A stretch of DNA of 46,631 nt, taken from assembly GCF_022179685.1 (NCBI RefSeq), contig NZ_BPRB01000227.1:1-46631 (forward strand). Direction: 5' to 3'. The position numbers and the translations under genes are program-made. The notes beneath the pieces were generated by a model. It was given only the letters and a program-made list of their open reading frames with translations. It was not told the origin of the DNA and ran no database searches. This document shows positions 8,919-17,079 of this stretch, piece by piece. The stretch is from Methylobacterium trifolii. Lineage in GTDB: Bacteria; Pseudomonadota; Alphaproteobacteria; Rhizobiales; Beijerinckiaceae. Numbering within the stretch: position 1 is the stretch's first letter; each line of letters opens with the position of its first letter.

Positions 8919-9794
8919 TCAGCCCTGCGCCGCGTGGCGCCAGGCCACGGAATGCGGCCCGGCACCGAGGCGGAGCGTTCCGGCCACGACCTCGCCCGAC
9001 CGGCGCGCGAACTCCACCGACATCTGTTGCCGCCGGGCGAAGAGACGGCTCACCACGCGCACCAGCGCGGCCTCGGACGGGTCGGCGACGATCGGACGGG
9101 GGCCGCTGCGCGCATCGAGCGCCAGGAAGGTTTCGACGGCATCGCGAATCCGCGCGGGCTCGCGGATACGCTCGATCTCGGCAGGGGACTGGTAATCCTG
9201 CGGTCGGACGCCGACGACGCTGTCGGCGGGGATTGTTCGGGCCCGCACCACCGGACGCGACGACGCGACCAGGGTCGGAACCCGCGCCCCCGAAGAAGCG
9301 CCTGCCGGCTCCGCGCCGTCGAGGATCAGGGGCCGGCGCAGCGACCGGAGGCGTCCCCGAACGGCATCGGTCACGGCCTCCGCCCTCTCGCCGTCGATCA
9401 CCGAAGCGGCGTTCGGCAGGCCGTGCGGCTGCCAGGGACGGGCGCGGGCGCGGCCCCAGACCGGGTGCGGCATCACCAAGGGCAGCACGCCGCGGAGGGC
9501 TTGCGCGCCGCGCGCATCCCGGTTCCAGGCCAGGGCGAAGGCGATCCGGCCGCCGGCGGGCCGGTGGCGGGCCAGCGTCAGCAGGTAGTCGGGGTCCTGG
9601 AGCGGGTCCGCCACCGCGTTGCGCGTCATCAGCGCCCGCCACGCTGCGACCGCCGCGTCGTCCACGGTGCCGGCCCGCTGCAGGTCGACCGTCCAGTCGT
9701 CCGCCGCGACCGCAGCATCCTGCCGCCCGGTCGAGACCTCGTCCGCAGCGGAGAGGGAGAGACCGCCCTGGATCACCGTGAAGCGTCGCGTCAT
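8919..9794 (-). CDS. CelD/BioF2-like acetyltransferase-type protein
   Basis: The 291-residue protein is related to the CelD/BioF2-like GNAT group, which is often linked to polysaccharide or cellulose synthesis. Supporting blocks are W.ALMTRN..ADPLQDPDYLL near residue 52, a loop giving LRGVLPLV near residue 105, and a C-terminal FARRSGEVVAGTLRLG.G..SVAW typical of the acyl-CoA-binding half. The protein stops about eight residues after the WR motif, which is shorter than usual for this group, so the distal helix may be lacking. Its substrate is unknown. It lies downstream of the COG0523 GTPase on the same strand, 101 bp away. Confidence 0.6.
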   Translation of the reverse strand: MTRRFTVIQGGLSLSAADEVSTGRQDAAVAADDWTVDLQRAGTVDDAAVAAWRALMTRNAVADPLQDPDYLLTLARHRPAGGRIAFALAWNRDARGAQALRGVLPLVMPHPVWGRARARPWQPHGLPNAASVIDGERAEAVTDAVRGRLRSLRRPLILDGAEPAGASSGARVPTLVASSRPVVRARTIPADSVVGVRPQDYQSPAEIERIREPARIRDAVETFLALDARSGPRPIVADPSEAALVRVVSRLFARRQQMSVEFARRSGEVVAGTLRLGAGPHSVAWRHAAQG

Positions 9795-9895
9795 GGTCGC
9801 AGATCCCGTTTTTCCGCAGATCCGTCCCGTTTCGGGACAGGCGGCGCCCCGCAGGCGCCTTTCGGGATCGATGCTTCAAGGACGGTGCCGCCGGC

Positions 9896-10978
9896 TCACC
9901 CCCCGGGGATGGCGAGGGGGTTGTCGGTCAGGGCCGCCGCGTCCGGCGCGTCGGGGCGCGGCCGGCCGAGGAAGGCGTCCCAGAGGCGGGTGACGAAGGC
10001 CGGGTCGAGGTCGCGCACGATCAGGACGAGGCGCGAGGTGCGGTCGGCGTCGGGCCAGGCCGGCAGGGTCACGGGGGCGTGCACCACGTGCTGCACGCCG
10101 TGCACCACGACCGGGCGGTCCGGGTCGTCGGCAAGCGCCACCAGACCCTTGAGGCGCAGCAGCTTCGGGCCGTGGCCGGAGCGCAGCAGATCCAGGAACA
10201 TCTCGAAGGTGGCGCGCGGCACCGGCACGTCGCTGACCAGGGAGAAGGCCCGGATCGACGCATCGTGCCGGTTCACGTCGTGGTGGTGGTGTCCGTGCTC
10301 CGCGCCCTGCGCCGCCTCGGCGCCGAGCCAGGCGCGCACGTCCGCGCCCTTGCCGTCGAGGCCGAAGAAGCCGCCGAGCAGGGTCTCGGCCGCAACGTCG
10401 GGCGGATCGACCGGCGCCGAGGGGTTCAGCGCGCGCAGGCGCGCCCGGAGCGGCGCCGTATCGCCGGTAAGGTCGGCCTTGGCGAGGACGATACGATCGG
10501 CCACCGCCGCCTGCCGCAGGGCCTCGGGATGCGCGTCCAGGGTCGCCTGCCCGTTGACCGCGTCGACCACCGTGACCACGCCCTGGAGCCGATAGCGCAG
10601 GACGAGATACGGGTGGTAGATCAGCGCGTGCAGGATCGGCGCCGGGTCGGCGAGCCCCGTGGTCTCGATCACCACGCGGCGGAAGGGCGTGATGCGGCCG
10701 TTGTCGCGCTTGCGCAGCAGGTCTTCCAGCGTCGCGATCAGGTCGCCGCGCACGGTGCAGCAGAGGCAGCCGGCGCCGAGCAGGATCATGTCCTCGTCCA
10801 CCCGCTCGATCAGCAGGTGGTCGAGGCCGATCTCGCCGAACTCGTTGACGATGACGACGGTGTCGGCCAGCGCCGGATCGCGCAGCAGGCGGTTGAGCAG
10901 CGTGGTCTTGCCGGCTCCGAGGAAGCCCGTGAGCACGGTAAGCGGGATCGGCTCCGGGCGGCGCGAGTCCTGGGTCAT
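9896..10978 (-). CDS. CobW/COG0523-family metal-chaperone GTPase
   Basis: The 360-residue P-loop GTPase has Walker A GFLGAGKTT (residues 18-26) and the family metal site GAGCLCC (Cys71-Leu-Cys73-Cys74). ETTGLADP follows as switch region, and AKADL as the guanine-specificity motif. A His-rich loop (EHGHHHHD..RHD, around residue 232) could bind zinc or nickel. Residues from about 250 form the CobW C-terminal domain. COG0523 members deliver zinc, cobalt or iron to client enzymes. No cobalamin genes are adjacent, so a zinc-chaperone role (YeiR/ZigA type) is at least as likely as CobW proper. Confidence 0.88.
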   Translation of the reverse strand: MTQDSRRPEPIPLTVLTGFLGAGKTTLLNRLLRDPALADTVVIVNEFGEIGLDHLLIERVDEDMILLGAGCLCCTVRGDLIATLEDLLRKRDNGRITPFRRVVIETTGLADPAPILHALIYHPYLVLRYRLQGVVTVVDAVNGQATLDAHPEALRQAAVADRIVLAKADLTGDTAPLRARLRALNPSAPVDPPDVAAETLLGGFFGLDGKGADVRAWLGAEAAQGAEHGHHHHDVNRHDASIRAFSLVSDVPVPRATFEMFLDLLRSGHGPKLLRLKGLVALADDPDRPVVVHGVQHVVHAPVTLPAWPDADRTSRLVLIVRDLDPAFVTRLWDAFLGRPRPDAPDAAALTDNPLAIPGG

Positions 10979-11038
10979 GCCCCCCGCCTACAGCATCGAC
11001 CCGAACCATGGGAGCCGGTTTTCGGCAGAAGCCGATGC

Positions 11039-11054
11039 GCAGACGGGAGTCTGC
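11039..11054. terminator. Short stem-loop after the carboxypeptidase gene
   Basis: GCAGAC and GTCTGC pair around a GGGA loop, 34 bp beyond the stop of the minus-strand carboxypeptidase gene. No T-run follows on that strand, so this is at best a weak or Rho-assisted terminator. Confidence 0.2.
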
Positions 11055-11087
11055 AGGCTTCGACCCCGGACGGGCCCCGGCTCCGGA

Positions 11088-12599
11088 CTACTCCGCAGCC
11101 TTCGCGGTGGGTCGCGCCTTTGCGGGCTGGGCCTTCGCGGGCTGGGCCTTGGGCGCGGCCTTGGCGTCCGTGTGCGACGCCTTCACCGCGGGTTTCGGCC
11201 TGGCCTTGGCCGCGGGGATCACCGGTGCCTCGACGGAGGTGTAGGCCGTCGCCGTGCGCGGGACGCCGCCGCCATGGGCGGCGGCCTTCACGGCCGGTTT
11301 CGCGGCGGGCTTGGCGGCAACCGCCTTCGGAGCGTTGGCCTTGTCGGTCCGCCCCTTCTCGAGCTTGGCCTCCCGGGCCTGCTTGGCCGCCTCCTTGGCC
11401 GCCTCGCGCTTGGCCTTGGCAGCCTCGAGCTTGGCGGTCCTGGCCGTGGCGGCCGCGTTCTTCTCGGCCTGCTCCTGCTCGCTCAGCAGGGTCTCGCCCT
11501 CGGCCGGGTTGCGGCCGATCCAGACGGCGATGGGCTGGAGGGGGGCACGCGGCGGCAGGACGCGGTTGCGCATGGCCGCGCTGTTGAAGGCGGCCAGCGC
11601 CACGGCGGGGGAATTCGCGGCGCTGCCGCTCATGAGCTGGGCGACGGCGTTGTCGGCGCCCCCCGCGGAGATCGCGCCGGGGCCCTCCTCGATCGGCACG
11701 GGCTTGCGCCGGTCGCAGACGTAGGGGCGCATGTCCGGCGGGGCGGCGGCGTTGGAGGGGGCCAGGGATTCCAGGGTCTGGCTGGTCCAGCCCGTCGACT
11801 GGCCGAAGCCGTAATCGAACAGGTCGGCGGCCTTGATGTCGCGCTCGCGGGCGCTGGGCTGGCCCATGACCACGGTGATGATCCGGCGCCCGTTGCGGGT
11901 GGCGCTCGCCACCACGTTGAAGCCGCCCGAACAGATGAAGCCGGTCTTCATCCCGTCCGCGCCGGCATAGCGCCCGAGCAGGCCGTTGTGGTTGGCCATC
12001 ACCGAGCGGCCGAACTGGATCGCCGAGATCGAGAACAGGTCGCGGGAATCGGGGAAGTCGCGCATCAGGGCGCGGCCGAGCACCGCCATGTCGCGCGCCG
12101 AGGTCCATTGCCGAGGATCGGGCAGGCCGTTGGCGTTGTACCAGCGGCTCTCGTGCATGCCGATGCGCCGGGACGTCTCGTTCATGATGTCGGCGAAGCC
12201 CTCGACGGTGCCGCCCAGGTTCTCGCCGATCGCGTAGGCCACGTCGTTGGCCGACTTGACCATGATGATCTTGAGGGCGTTGTCGAGGGTGAGCTGCGTG
12301 CCGGGCCGGAAGCCCATCTTCGAGGGCGGCTCGGAGGCGGCCCCGGCCGAGATGGTGATGAGGCTGTCCAGGGAGACCTTGCCCTGGCGCACCATGTCGA
12401 GGGCGACGTAGGCGGTCATCAGCTTGGTGATCGAGGCCGGGAACCATGGGTCGGTGGCGGCCTGTCCGTAGATCACCTTTCCGGAATCCACCTCCACCAC
12501 CAGGATCGGCGCCGTGACGGCGCCGGCGGCACCTGCGCCGAAGAGGCTCGCGCAGAGCGCGAGGCCGAGGGTGAGGCGCCTTACGATTGGGTTCGACAT
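11088..12599 (-). CDS. D-alanyl-D-alanine carboxypeptidase (DacA/PBP5-like) with Ala/Lys-rich tail
   Basis: The 503-residue periplasmic serine peptidase trims the terminal D-Ala of peptidoglycan stem peptides. A signal peptide covers residues 1-28. The active-site motifs are Ser56-Ile-Thr-Lys59, Ser116-Ala-Asn118 and Lys218-Thr-Gly220, in the S11-family order. Beyond about residue 380 the protein has a long Ala/Lys/Pro-rich tail (repeats of AKA/PAK, ending AKARPTAKAAE), which replaces the PBP5 beta-domain and amphipathic anchor. The tail could bind anionic polymers at the wall. The start at 12599 begins exactly at the signal peptide; a longer frame to 12710 looks spurious. Confidence 0.92.
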   Translation of the reverse strand: MSNPIVRRLTLGLALCASLFGAGAAGAVTAPILVVEVDSGKVIYGQAATDPWFPASITKLMTAYVALDMVRQGKVSLDSLITISAGAASEPPSKMGFRPGTQLTLDNALKIIMVKSANDVAYAIGENLGGTVEGFADIMNETSRRIGMHESRWYNANGLPDPRQWTSARDMAVLGRALMRDFPDSRDLFSISAIQFGRSVMANHNGLLGRYAGADGMKTGFICSGGFNVVASATRNGRRIITVVMGQPSARERDIKAADLFDYGFGQSTGWTSQTLESLAPSNAAAPPDMRPYVCDRRKPVPIEEGPGAISAGGADNAVAQLMSGSAANSPAVALAAFNSAAMRNRVLPPRAPLQPIAVWIGRNPAEGETLLSEQEQAEKNAAATARTAKLEAAKAKREAAKEAAKQAREAKLEKGRTDKANAPKAVAAKPAAKPAVKAAAHGGGVPRTATAYTSVEAPVIPAAKARPKPAVKASHTDAKAAPKAQPAKAQPAKARPTAKAAE

Positions 12600-12859
12600 C
12601 AGGCCTGGCTCGAAGTGGAACGCTGCATCGGCACCGCAATCGACGGGCCGCGCGTGACTGCACCGCGCGAGCCCCCTCCGCCGCGCAGCCGACCCGTTCA
12701 ACGCGGGCACCGTGGCAAGAGGATGGCGGTCCCGGGACTAGGCATGCACGACGCGGTGGTGGCGTGCGGACGCGTCCGGTCCTATGTGCAGCGCGAAGTA
12801 AGCGCCCGCGTGCGGGCGACACGCGCACCCCGGCCGTCCCGGCGCGGCAAGGCGAGACG

Positions 12860-13492
12860 ATGGCGTACGCGGTCAAGGAAATCTTCCATACGCTGCAGGG
12901 CGAAGGGGCGCAGGCCGGGCGCGCGGCGGTGTTCTGCCGCTTTGCGGGCTGCAACCTCTGGTCCGGCCGCGAGGAGGACAGGGCCGAGGCCGCCTGCCGG
13001 TTCTGCGACACCGACTTCGTGGGCCTGGACGGCGAGGGCGGGGGCCGATTCGCCACCGCGCCGGCGCTGGCCGACGCCGTCGCCGCGGCCTGGGGCGGCG
13101 GTGCCCACGGCCGCTACGTGGTCTTCACCGGGGGCGAACCGCTCCTGCAGCTCGACGCCGCCCTGATCGAGGCCGTGCACGGGCGCGGCTTCGAGATCGC
13201 GGTGGAGACCAACGGCACCCTGCCGGCGCCGCCCGGCATCGATTGGGTCTGCGTCAGCCCCAAGGCCGGCAACCCGCTGGTGCAGAGGAGCGGGCACGAA
13301 CTGAAGCTGGTCTTCCCGCAGGCCGGCCTCGACCCCGAGAGCCTGACCGGCCTCGCCTTCCGCCACCGCTGGCTCCAGCCGATGGATGGGCCGGCGGCCG
13401 CCGAGAACACCGGCGCCGCGGTTGCCTATTGCCGGAGCGACGCCCGCTGGCGGCTCTCGCTCCAGACCCACAAGATCATCGGTATTCCGTGA
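12860..13492 (+). CDS. queE: 7-carboxy-7-deazaguanine synthase (QueE)
   Basis: The 210-residue radical-SAM enzyme makes 7-carboxy-7-deazaguanine for queuosine synthesis. It has the QueE-specific cluster motif Cys31-X14-Cys46-X2-Cys49, the substrate-binding TLQGEG (11-16), TGGEPLLQ, ETNG and a VSPKAG motif, and ends in a characteristic LSLQTHK. The start is preceded by GGCGAGAC; upstream in-frame sequence is unlike the family. QueC and QueD are not in the window. The gene is separated by 260 bp from the divergent carboxypeptidase and by 193 bp from the tubulin-like cassette. Confidence 0.95.
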   Translation: MAYAVKEIFHTLQGEGAQAGRAAVFCRFAGCNLWSGREEDRAEAACRFCDTDFVGLDGEGGGRFATAPALADAVAAAWGGGAHGRYVVFTGGEPLLQLDAALIEAVHGRGFEIAVETNGTLPAPPGIDWVCVSPKAGNPLVQRSGHELKLVFPQAGLDPESLTGLAFRHRWLQPMDGPAAAENTGAAVAYCRSDARWRLSLQTHKIIGIP

Positions 13493-13685
13493 TTCCGCCA
13501 ATCCCCGGTGGACCGCCTCCGCGACGAGACCGTTTCGCTTCCCATGAGACGGGAAATCGGAAACGATCGGCGTCGATACGACAGGAGGACGATGCGGGTG
13601 GACGTTTGTGTTTCCGCGGCTGGAGCGGACGCCCGTTTTCAGGGCGCGAAACCCCGCGCCGGAACCGGCGCCTGACCGCCCCTGC

Positions 13686-15056
13686 ATGACACTCGCGCCA
13701 ACCGATCGAACGGAGGGAATCTGGCCGATCGACCCCGATCCGGCGATTACGAACCTGTCCGCCCGCCAGCTCTGGTCCTTCGCGGAGGATGGCGCGCGCT
13801 CGGTCGAGACCGCCGGCGCGCGGCTGTCGGCGGAGGATGCCCGGCTTCCCTTCCTCGGCATCCGGCGCGATGCCCGTGGACGGGCCTATCCGGCTGCGTT
13901 CGCCTTCTGCCCCGAGACCGGGGTGGGATTGCCCCCGCCCTGCGCCCCGTCCGACGAGCCGGAGACGTTGGAGATCGACCCCGACCGATCCGAGGAGATC
14001 GCGCTGACGGAGGGCGTGCCCTTCCTGTTCCACGCCGGCCGGCCCGATTCCCCGTACCTGTTCCAGGAGAACCTCGGCGCCCTCGAATGGTGGGACCCGG
14101 CCGGGCGTGCCTGGATCGCGATGGGCCGCCTGCCGCCGGTCGGCCTCCCGGCCTGGTCCCATGCCCTCGCCGCGACCCCCGACGGGCTCGCCTTCGCGAC
14201 GGGCGACGCGTTGGTGGTCGTCCCGCTGCCGCAGCTCGGACCGGAGCTGACCCGCAGCGAGATCGGACCGCCGGGCCTGCGATTCCTGGGCGCACCGGCC
14301 TGGATGCCGGGGGAACTCGTCGCGCCGGCCTTGCGGGAGGGCCGCCTCGTGCTCTGCCGCCTGCCGATGCGCGGCGGGATGCCGTGCGCGGACCCGACCC
14401 TCGACACGCTCGGCGCCGCCGACGGAGCCGCCTTCGCGCGGCCCGTCGCCAACAGGCTCGGCGACCGGGTCTGGCCCGGCACGACCGGCTTCCTGTCCTG
14501 CCCCGCCGGCCTGGAGGGGGCGAGGCTCCAGCCCTGGCCGGAGGGCTTCGAGCCGGTGCTGGCGCAAGCGCCCTATCGCGACGGCAGCGAGGTCTTCCAT
14601 CAGCTCGGCATGCGGGAGGGCCGCTACCATTATGCCGCCCTGGACCGGACGGGCGCGCTGCACCGCCTCAACGGCCCGCACCTCGCGGCCGGAACGGTGA
14701 GCTACAGCGGGTCCGAGCGCTTCTCCCCGCCCTGGGCCGAGCCGGCCGAGGCGCTGACGCTGGGGGCCTACGGCGGCAGCCTGCTGGTGCCGCTCCTGTC
14801 GCTCCCCCGCGACGCGGTGCTGCTGGCCGTGCGGCTCGACGGGGGCCTGGGCGACTTCATCCGCGGCCGCCGCCTGCGCCGCCCCGTGACGGGCTACGTC
14901 CTGCACCACGCCCACGGGGCCGGCCTGCGGCGGCTGCCGGTGAGCCTGGAGATCTGCGCGATCGACGACGCGGCCGCGTTCCTGCGGGACGGCGCCCTCC
15001 ACCTCTACAGCCGGGCGGAGCGGCGCTGCCACCGTCTGCCCCTGCGTGCCCGATGA
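13686..15056 (+). CDS. Soluble protein of unknown family, first gene of the tubulin-like cassette
   Basis: I do not recognise this 456-residue protein. It has no signal peptide or membrane helix. It is rich in short beta-type segments with recurring Trp, Gly and Asp turns (LWSFAEDG, ALEWWDPAGRAW, PSW/PAW-type turns), which suggests a beta-propeller or other repeated-sheet fold. That fold is only an impression from sequence texture. Its stop overlaps the start of the vWA-like gene by ATGA, so the two are translationally coupled and very probably act together. The start at 13686 is chosen over a GTG at 13608, and both have weak ribosome sites. Confidence 0.75.
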   Translation: MTLAPTDRTEGIWPIDPDPAITNLSARQLWSFAEDGARSVETAGARLSAEDARLPFLGIRRDARGRAYPAAFAFCPETGVGLPPPCAPSDEPETLEIDPDRSEEIALTEGVPFLFHAGRPDSPYLFQENLGALEWWDPAGRAWIAMGRLPPVGLPAWSHALAATPDGLAFATGDALVVVPLPQLGPELTRSEIGPPGLRFLGAPAWMPGELVAPALREGRLVLCRLPMRGGMPCADPTLDTLGAADGAAFARPVANRLGDRVWPGTTGFLSCPAGLEGARLQPWPEGFEPVLAQAPYRDGSEVFHQLGMREGRYHYAALDRTGALHRLNGPHLAAGTVSYSGSERFSPPWAEPAEALTLGAYGGSLLVPLLSLPRDAVLLAVRLDGGLGDFIRGRRLRRPVTGYVLHHAHGAGLRRLPVSLEICAIDDAAAFLRDGALHLYSRAERRCHRLPLRAR

Positions 15057-16558
15057 GGGTTCCGGCAGTCGCGCTCCTGCTGCTGGTCCTCGCGGCGCTC
15101 TGCGCTCCGGCGCGGGCGCAGGGCGTGCCGCAGGTCTTCCTGGTGCAGAACTCGGGCTGGATGGAGCCCTTCCTGACGGCCAAGGATTCCCGCTTCCGCC
15201 CGCTGGTGCGTGCGCTCGCGGGTGCCACGCGCGGCGTCGACGGCCCGGTGGCGGTGGCCGCCTTCAACCAGGACGGACAGGTGGCCGGGCGCGCCTCGCC
15301 GCAGGTGCTGTTCGAGGGCGCCTACGACGACGCCCGCATCGCCGCCGCCATCGAGGCGATCGACCTGCCGTTCAAGAAGGGCACGCGCGCCTACGCAGAC
15401 GCCGACTTCAACGGGGCCCTCCTGGGCACGATCCGCACCCTGCTGCACGGGCGTGAGGGCGTGATCTGGATGGTCACGAACAACAAGAATTCCCCCGGCA
15501 ACAGCCAGGAGGTCCAGCGCAACACGCAAGGGTTCTACGCGAGCCTGCGCGGGGCCGAGGCGATCACCCGGATCGTCGCCTATCCGGTGCGGATGCCCCT
15601 GCGCGGCGCGAATTTCTCCGAGGGCGGCTTCGTCGTCTACGGGATCGGCTACGGCGCGGGCGGCGGCCGGGCGCTGGACGCGATCCTCGCGAGCACCCCG
15701 ATCCGCGCCCTGTTCAGCTTCCCCCCGGTCGGCCTGAAGCCGGTGCTCGACGCCCCCGTGAGCCTGCGCTTCGAGGGGCTGGACGCTGGCGGGCTGCGCG
15801 CGGGCATCGAGAACGGCGTGCTGGTGGTACGGGGCGCACGGGCCGCGGACGGCGCGACCCTGAGGCTCCAGGGGCGCCTGCACAACGGCTTCTATCCCCA
15901 GCGCATCGCCGCGGGGCGGGTGGAGCTGGCCTGGGCCGAGATCGGCGCGGAGGCCGCAGGCCTCGCACGCGCCGAGATCGCGCCGGGCCGCGTCGCGGAT
16001 CTCGCGCCGCAGGCCGACAGCCCCCCCTTCACCGTGACCCTGACCCTGCCGCCGATCCCGCGGCCCTCCGGCTTGGCCGGCCTGCTGGCCGACGACCGGA
16101 CCGTCGACGGCACCCTGGCGATCCGCCTGCGGGACATGCGACTCGACCTCGACCCGGCCTTCCTGGAGCGCATAAAACCGATCTTCGGCGGCGCCCTCTT
16201 CGCCGAGGGGCAGGCCCGCGCGATCGAGAGCCAGTTGCCCGACATCTTCCTGGATTTCCGCCGCGTGTCGGAGACGGCCACGACCCTGCCGGTGCGGATC
16301 GAGGTCGGCTTCTCCCCCTGGCCGCTGGTCGGCGCGGGCGCGGGCACCCTCGCCCTGCTGGCCGCCCTGGGCTTGAGTGCGGTCGCGGCCAACCGGCCCC
16401 GGACGAGCCCCGTGATGCTCGGCTCCTTCCTACGGCAGGTGACCCTCAAGCCCTTCCGGGCGCAGGTCCTGCGGGCCCCGGACGGGAGCCGGTGGCGCGT
16501 CCGCCGCGGCCTGTTCGGTGCCGCCGGGGCGAGCCGGCTGCCGGAGACGGGTTCGTGA
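15053..16558 (+). CDS. Type-I membrane protein with degenerate vWA-like domain (tubulin-like cassette)
   Basis: The protein has 501 residues. A signal peptide spans residues 1-23 (ending ARAQG). A vWA-like domain starts at once (VFLVQNSGWM, residues 28-37) and runs to about residue 230. A beta-rich periplasmic region follows, then one helix (about 424-446) and a basic cytosolic tail of about 55 residues. The MIDAS motif is altered: the usual first Asp is Gln32 and the second Ser is Trp36. The distal TDG position reads TNNKNS (142-147), although GT at 110-111 remains. Metal-dependent ligand binding may be lost or changed. The topology lets it relay between periplasm and the cytosolic tubulin-like protein. 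It overlaps the preceding gene by 4 nt. Confidence 0.78.
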   Translation: MRVPAVALLLLVLAALCAPARAQGVPQVFLVQNSGWMEPFLTAKDSRFRPLVRALAGATRGVDGPVAVAAFNQDGQVAGRASPQVLFEGAYDDARIAAAIEAIDLPFKKGTRAYADADFNGALLGTIRTLLHGREGVIWMVTNNKNSPGNSQEVQRNTQGFYASLRGAEAITRIVAYPVRMPLRGANFSEGGFVVYGIGYGAGGGRALDAILASTPIRALFSFPPVGLKPVLDAPVSLRFEGLDAGGLRAGIENGVLVVRGARAADGATLRLQGRLHNGFYPQRIAAGRVELAWAEIGAEAAGLARAEIAPGRVADLAPQADSPPFTVTLTLPPIPRPSGLAGLLADDRTVDGTLAIRLRDMRLDLDPAFLERIKPIFGGALFAEGQARAIESQLPDIFLDFRRVSETATTLPVRIEVGFSPWPLVGAGAGTLALLAALGLSAVAANRPRTSPVMLGSFLRQVTLKPFRAQVLRAPDGSRWRVRRGLFGAAGASRLPETGS

Positions 16559-16598
16559 GGCCGTCCCTCGTCCCCGGCTTCGTGATACCCGCATCCGG

Positions 16599-17048
16599 AT
16601 GTCCCCGATGATCACCCTCGCGCAGAACCAGCCCCAGGGGGACTTCACCATCCCCGCCCCGGCGCCTGCCGCACCCGGCCAACCGGCCCCGCCCCGCGCG
16701 GGCACACAGACTGACCCCACCCCGTTCTCCGGCCTCGACCGGAGCCCGAGCACCACCGACACCGTTCTGGGCGCGGGGCTCCTCGTGGTTCTGGCGGTGG
16801 TGTTCCTGTTCGTGCGGCAGGGGGTACGCACCCATCTCGTCGGGCGCCGGGCGGCCCTCGATGCGGCCAACGGCGCGAGCTGGATGCTATTCTCCGCGCT
16901 GATGCTGACGGCCGGCGTGCTGACGGCAGCGACCCTGGGCGGCCTGTGGCGGTACTGGCTCGGTGTCGGCGCGGCGCTCGCCCTCTGCGCCGTGCTGTTT
17001 ATCGTCTTCGCAATCCTGTTCGTGCGCGCGCCCGGCCGGCGGCGCTGA
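16599..17048 (+). CDS. Three-helix membrane protein with Pro/Ala-rich N-terminus (tubulin-like cassette)
   Basis: The 149-residue protein opens with a low-complexity Pro/Ala/Gly segment (about residues 15-45, e.g. APAPAAPGQPAPP). Three predicted membrane helices follow: about 53-76, 90-115 and 120-145. The C-terminus is short and basic (RAPGRRR). It starts 40 bp after the vWA-like gene and ends 31 bp before the tubulin-like gene, so it belongs to the same operon. The family is not recognised. The proline-rich segment is a plausible ligand for the GYF_2-like domain of the downstream protein, which is inference. An ATG at 16608 is an alternative start. Confidence 0.7.
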   Translation: MSPMITLAQNQPQGDFTIPAPAPAAPGQPAPPRAGTQTDPTPFSGLDRSPSTTDTVLGAGLLVVLAVVFLFVRQGVRTHLVGRRAALDAANGASWMLFSALMLTAGVLTAATLGGLWRYWLGVGAALALCAVLFIVFAILFVRAPGRRR

Positions 17049-17079
17049 ACCACGGCGGCAATCGGGAGCGGATCGGGCG

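Noticed and set aside
9824-9862. Two small GC hairpins between the COG0523 GTPase and CelD-like genes as terminators
   Set aside because: Stems of six base pairs are easily found in 70% GC DNA, and no T-run follows on the minus strand.
13531-13565. Imperfect hairpin downstream of queE
   Set aside because: The stem is interrupted and no U-tract follows; it may be a weak terminator but cannot be supported.
13476-15032. 518-residue minus-strand frame opposite the first cassette gene
   Set aside because: The plus-strand frame has coherent amino-acid composition and ATGA coupling to the next gene; the minus frame is Arg/Gly/Gln-rich noise.
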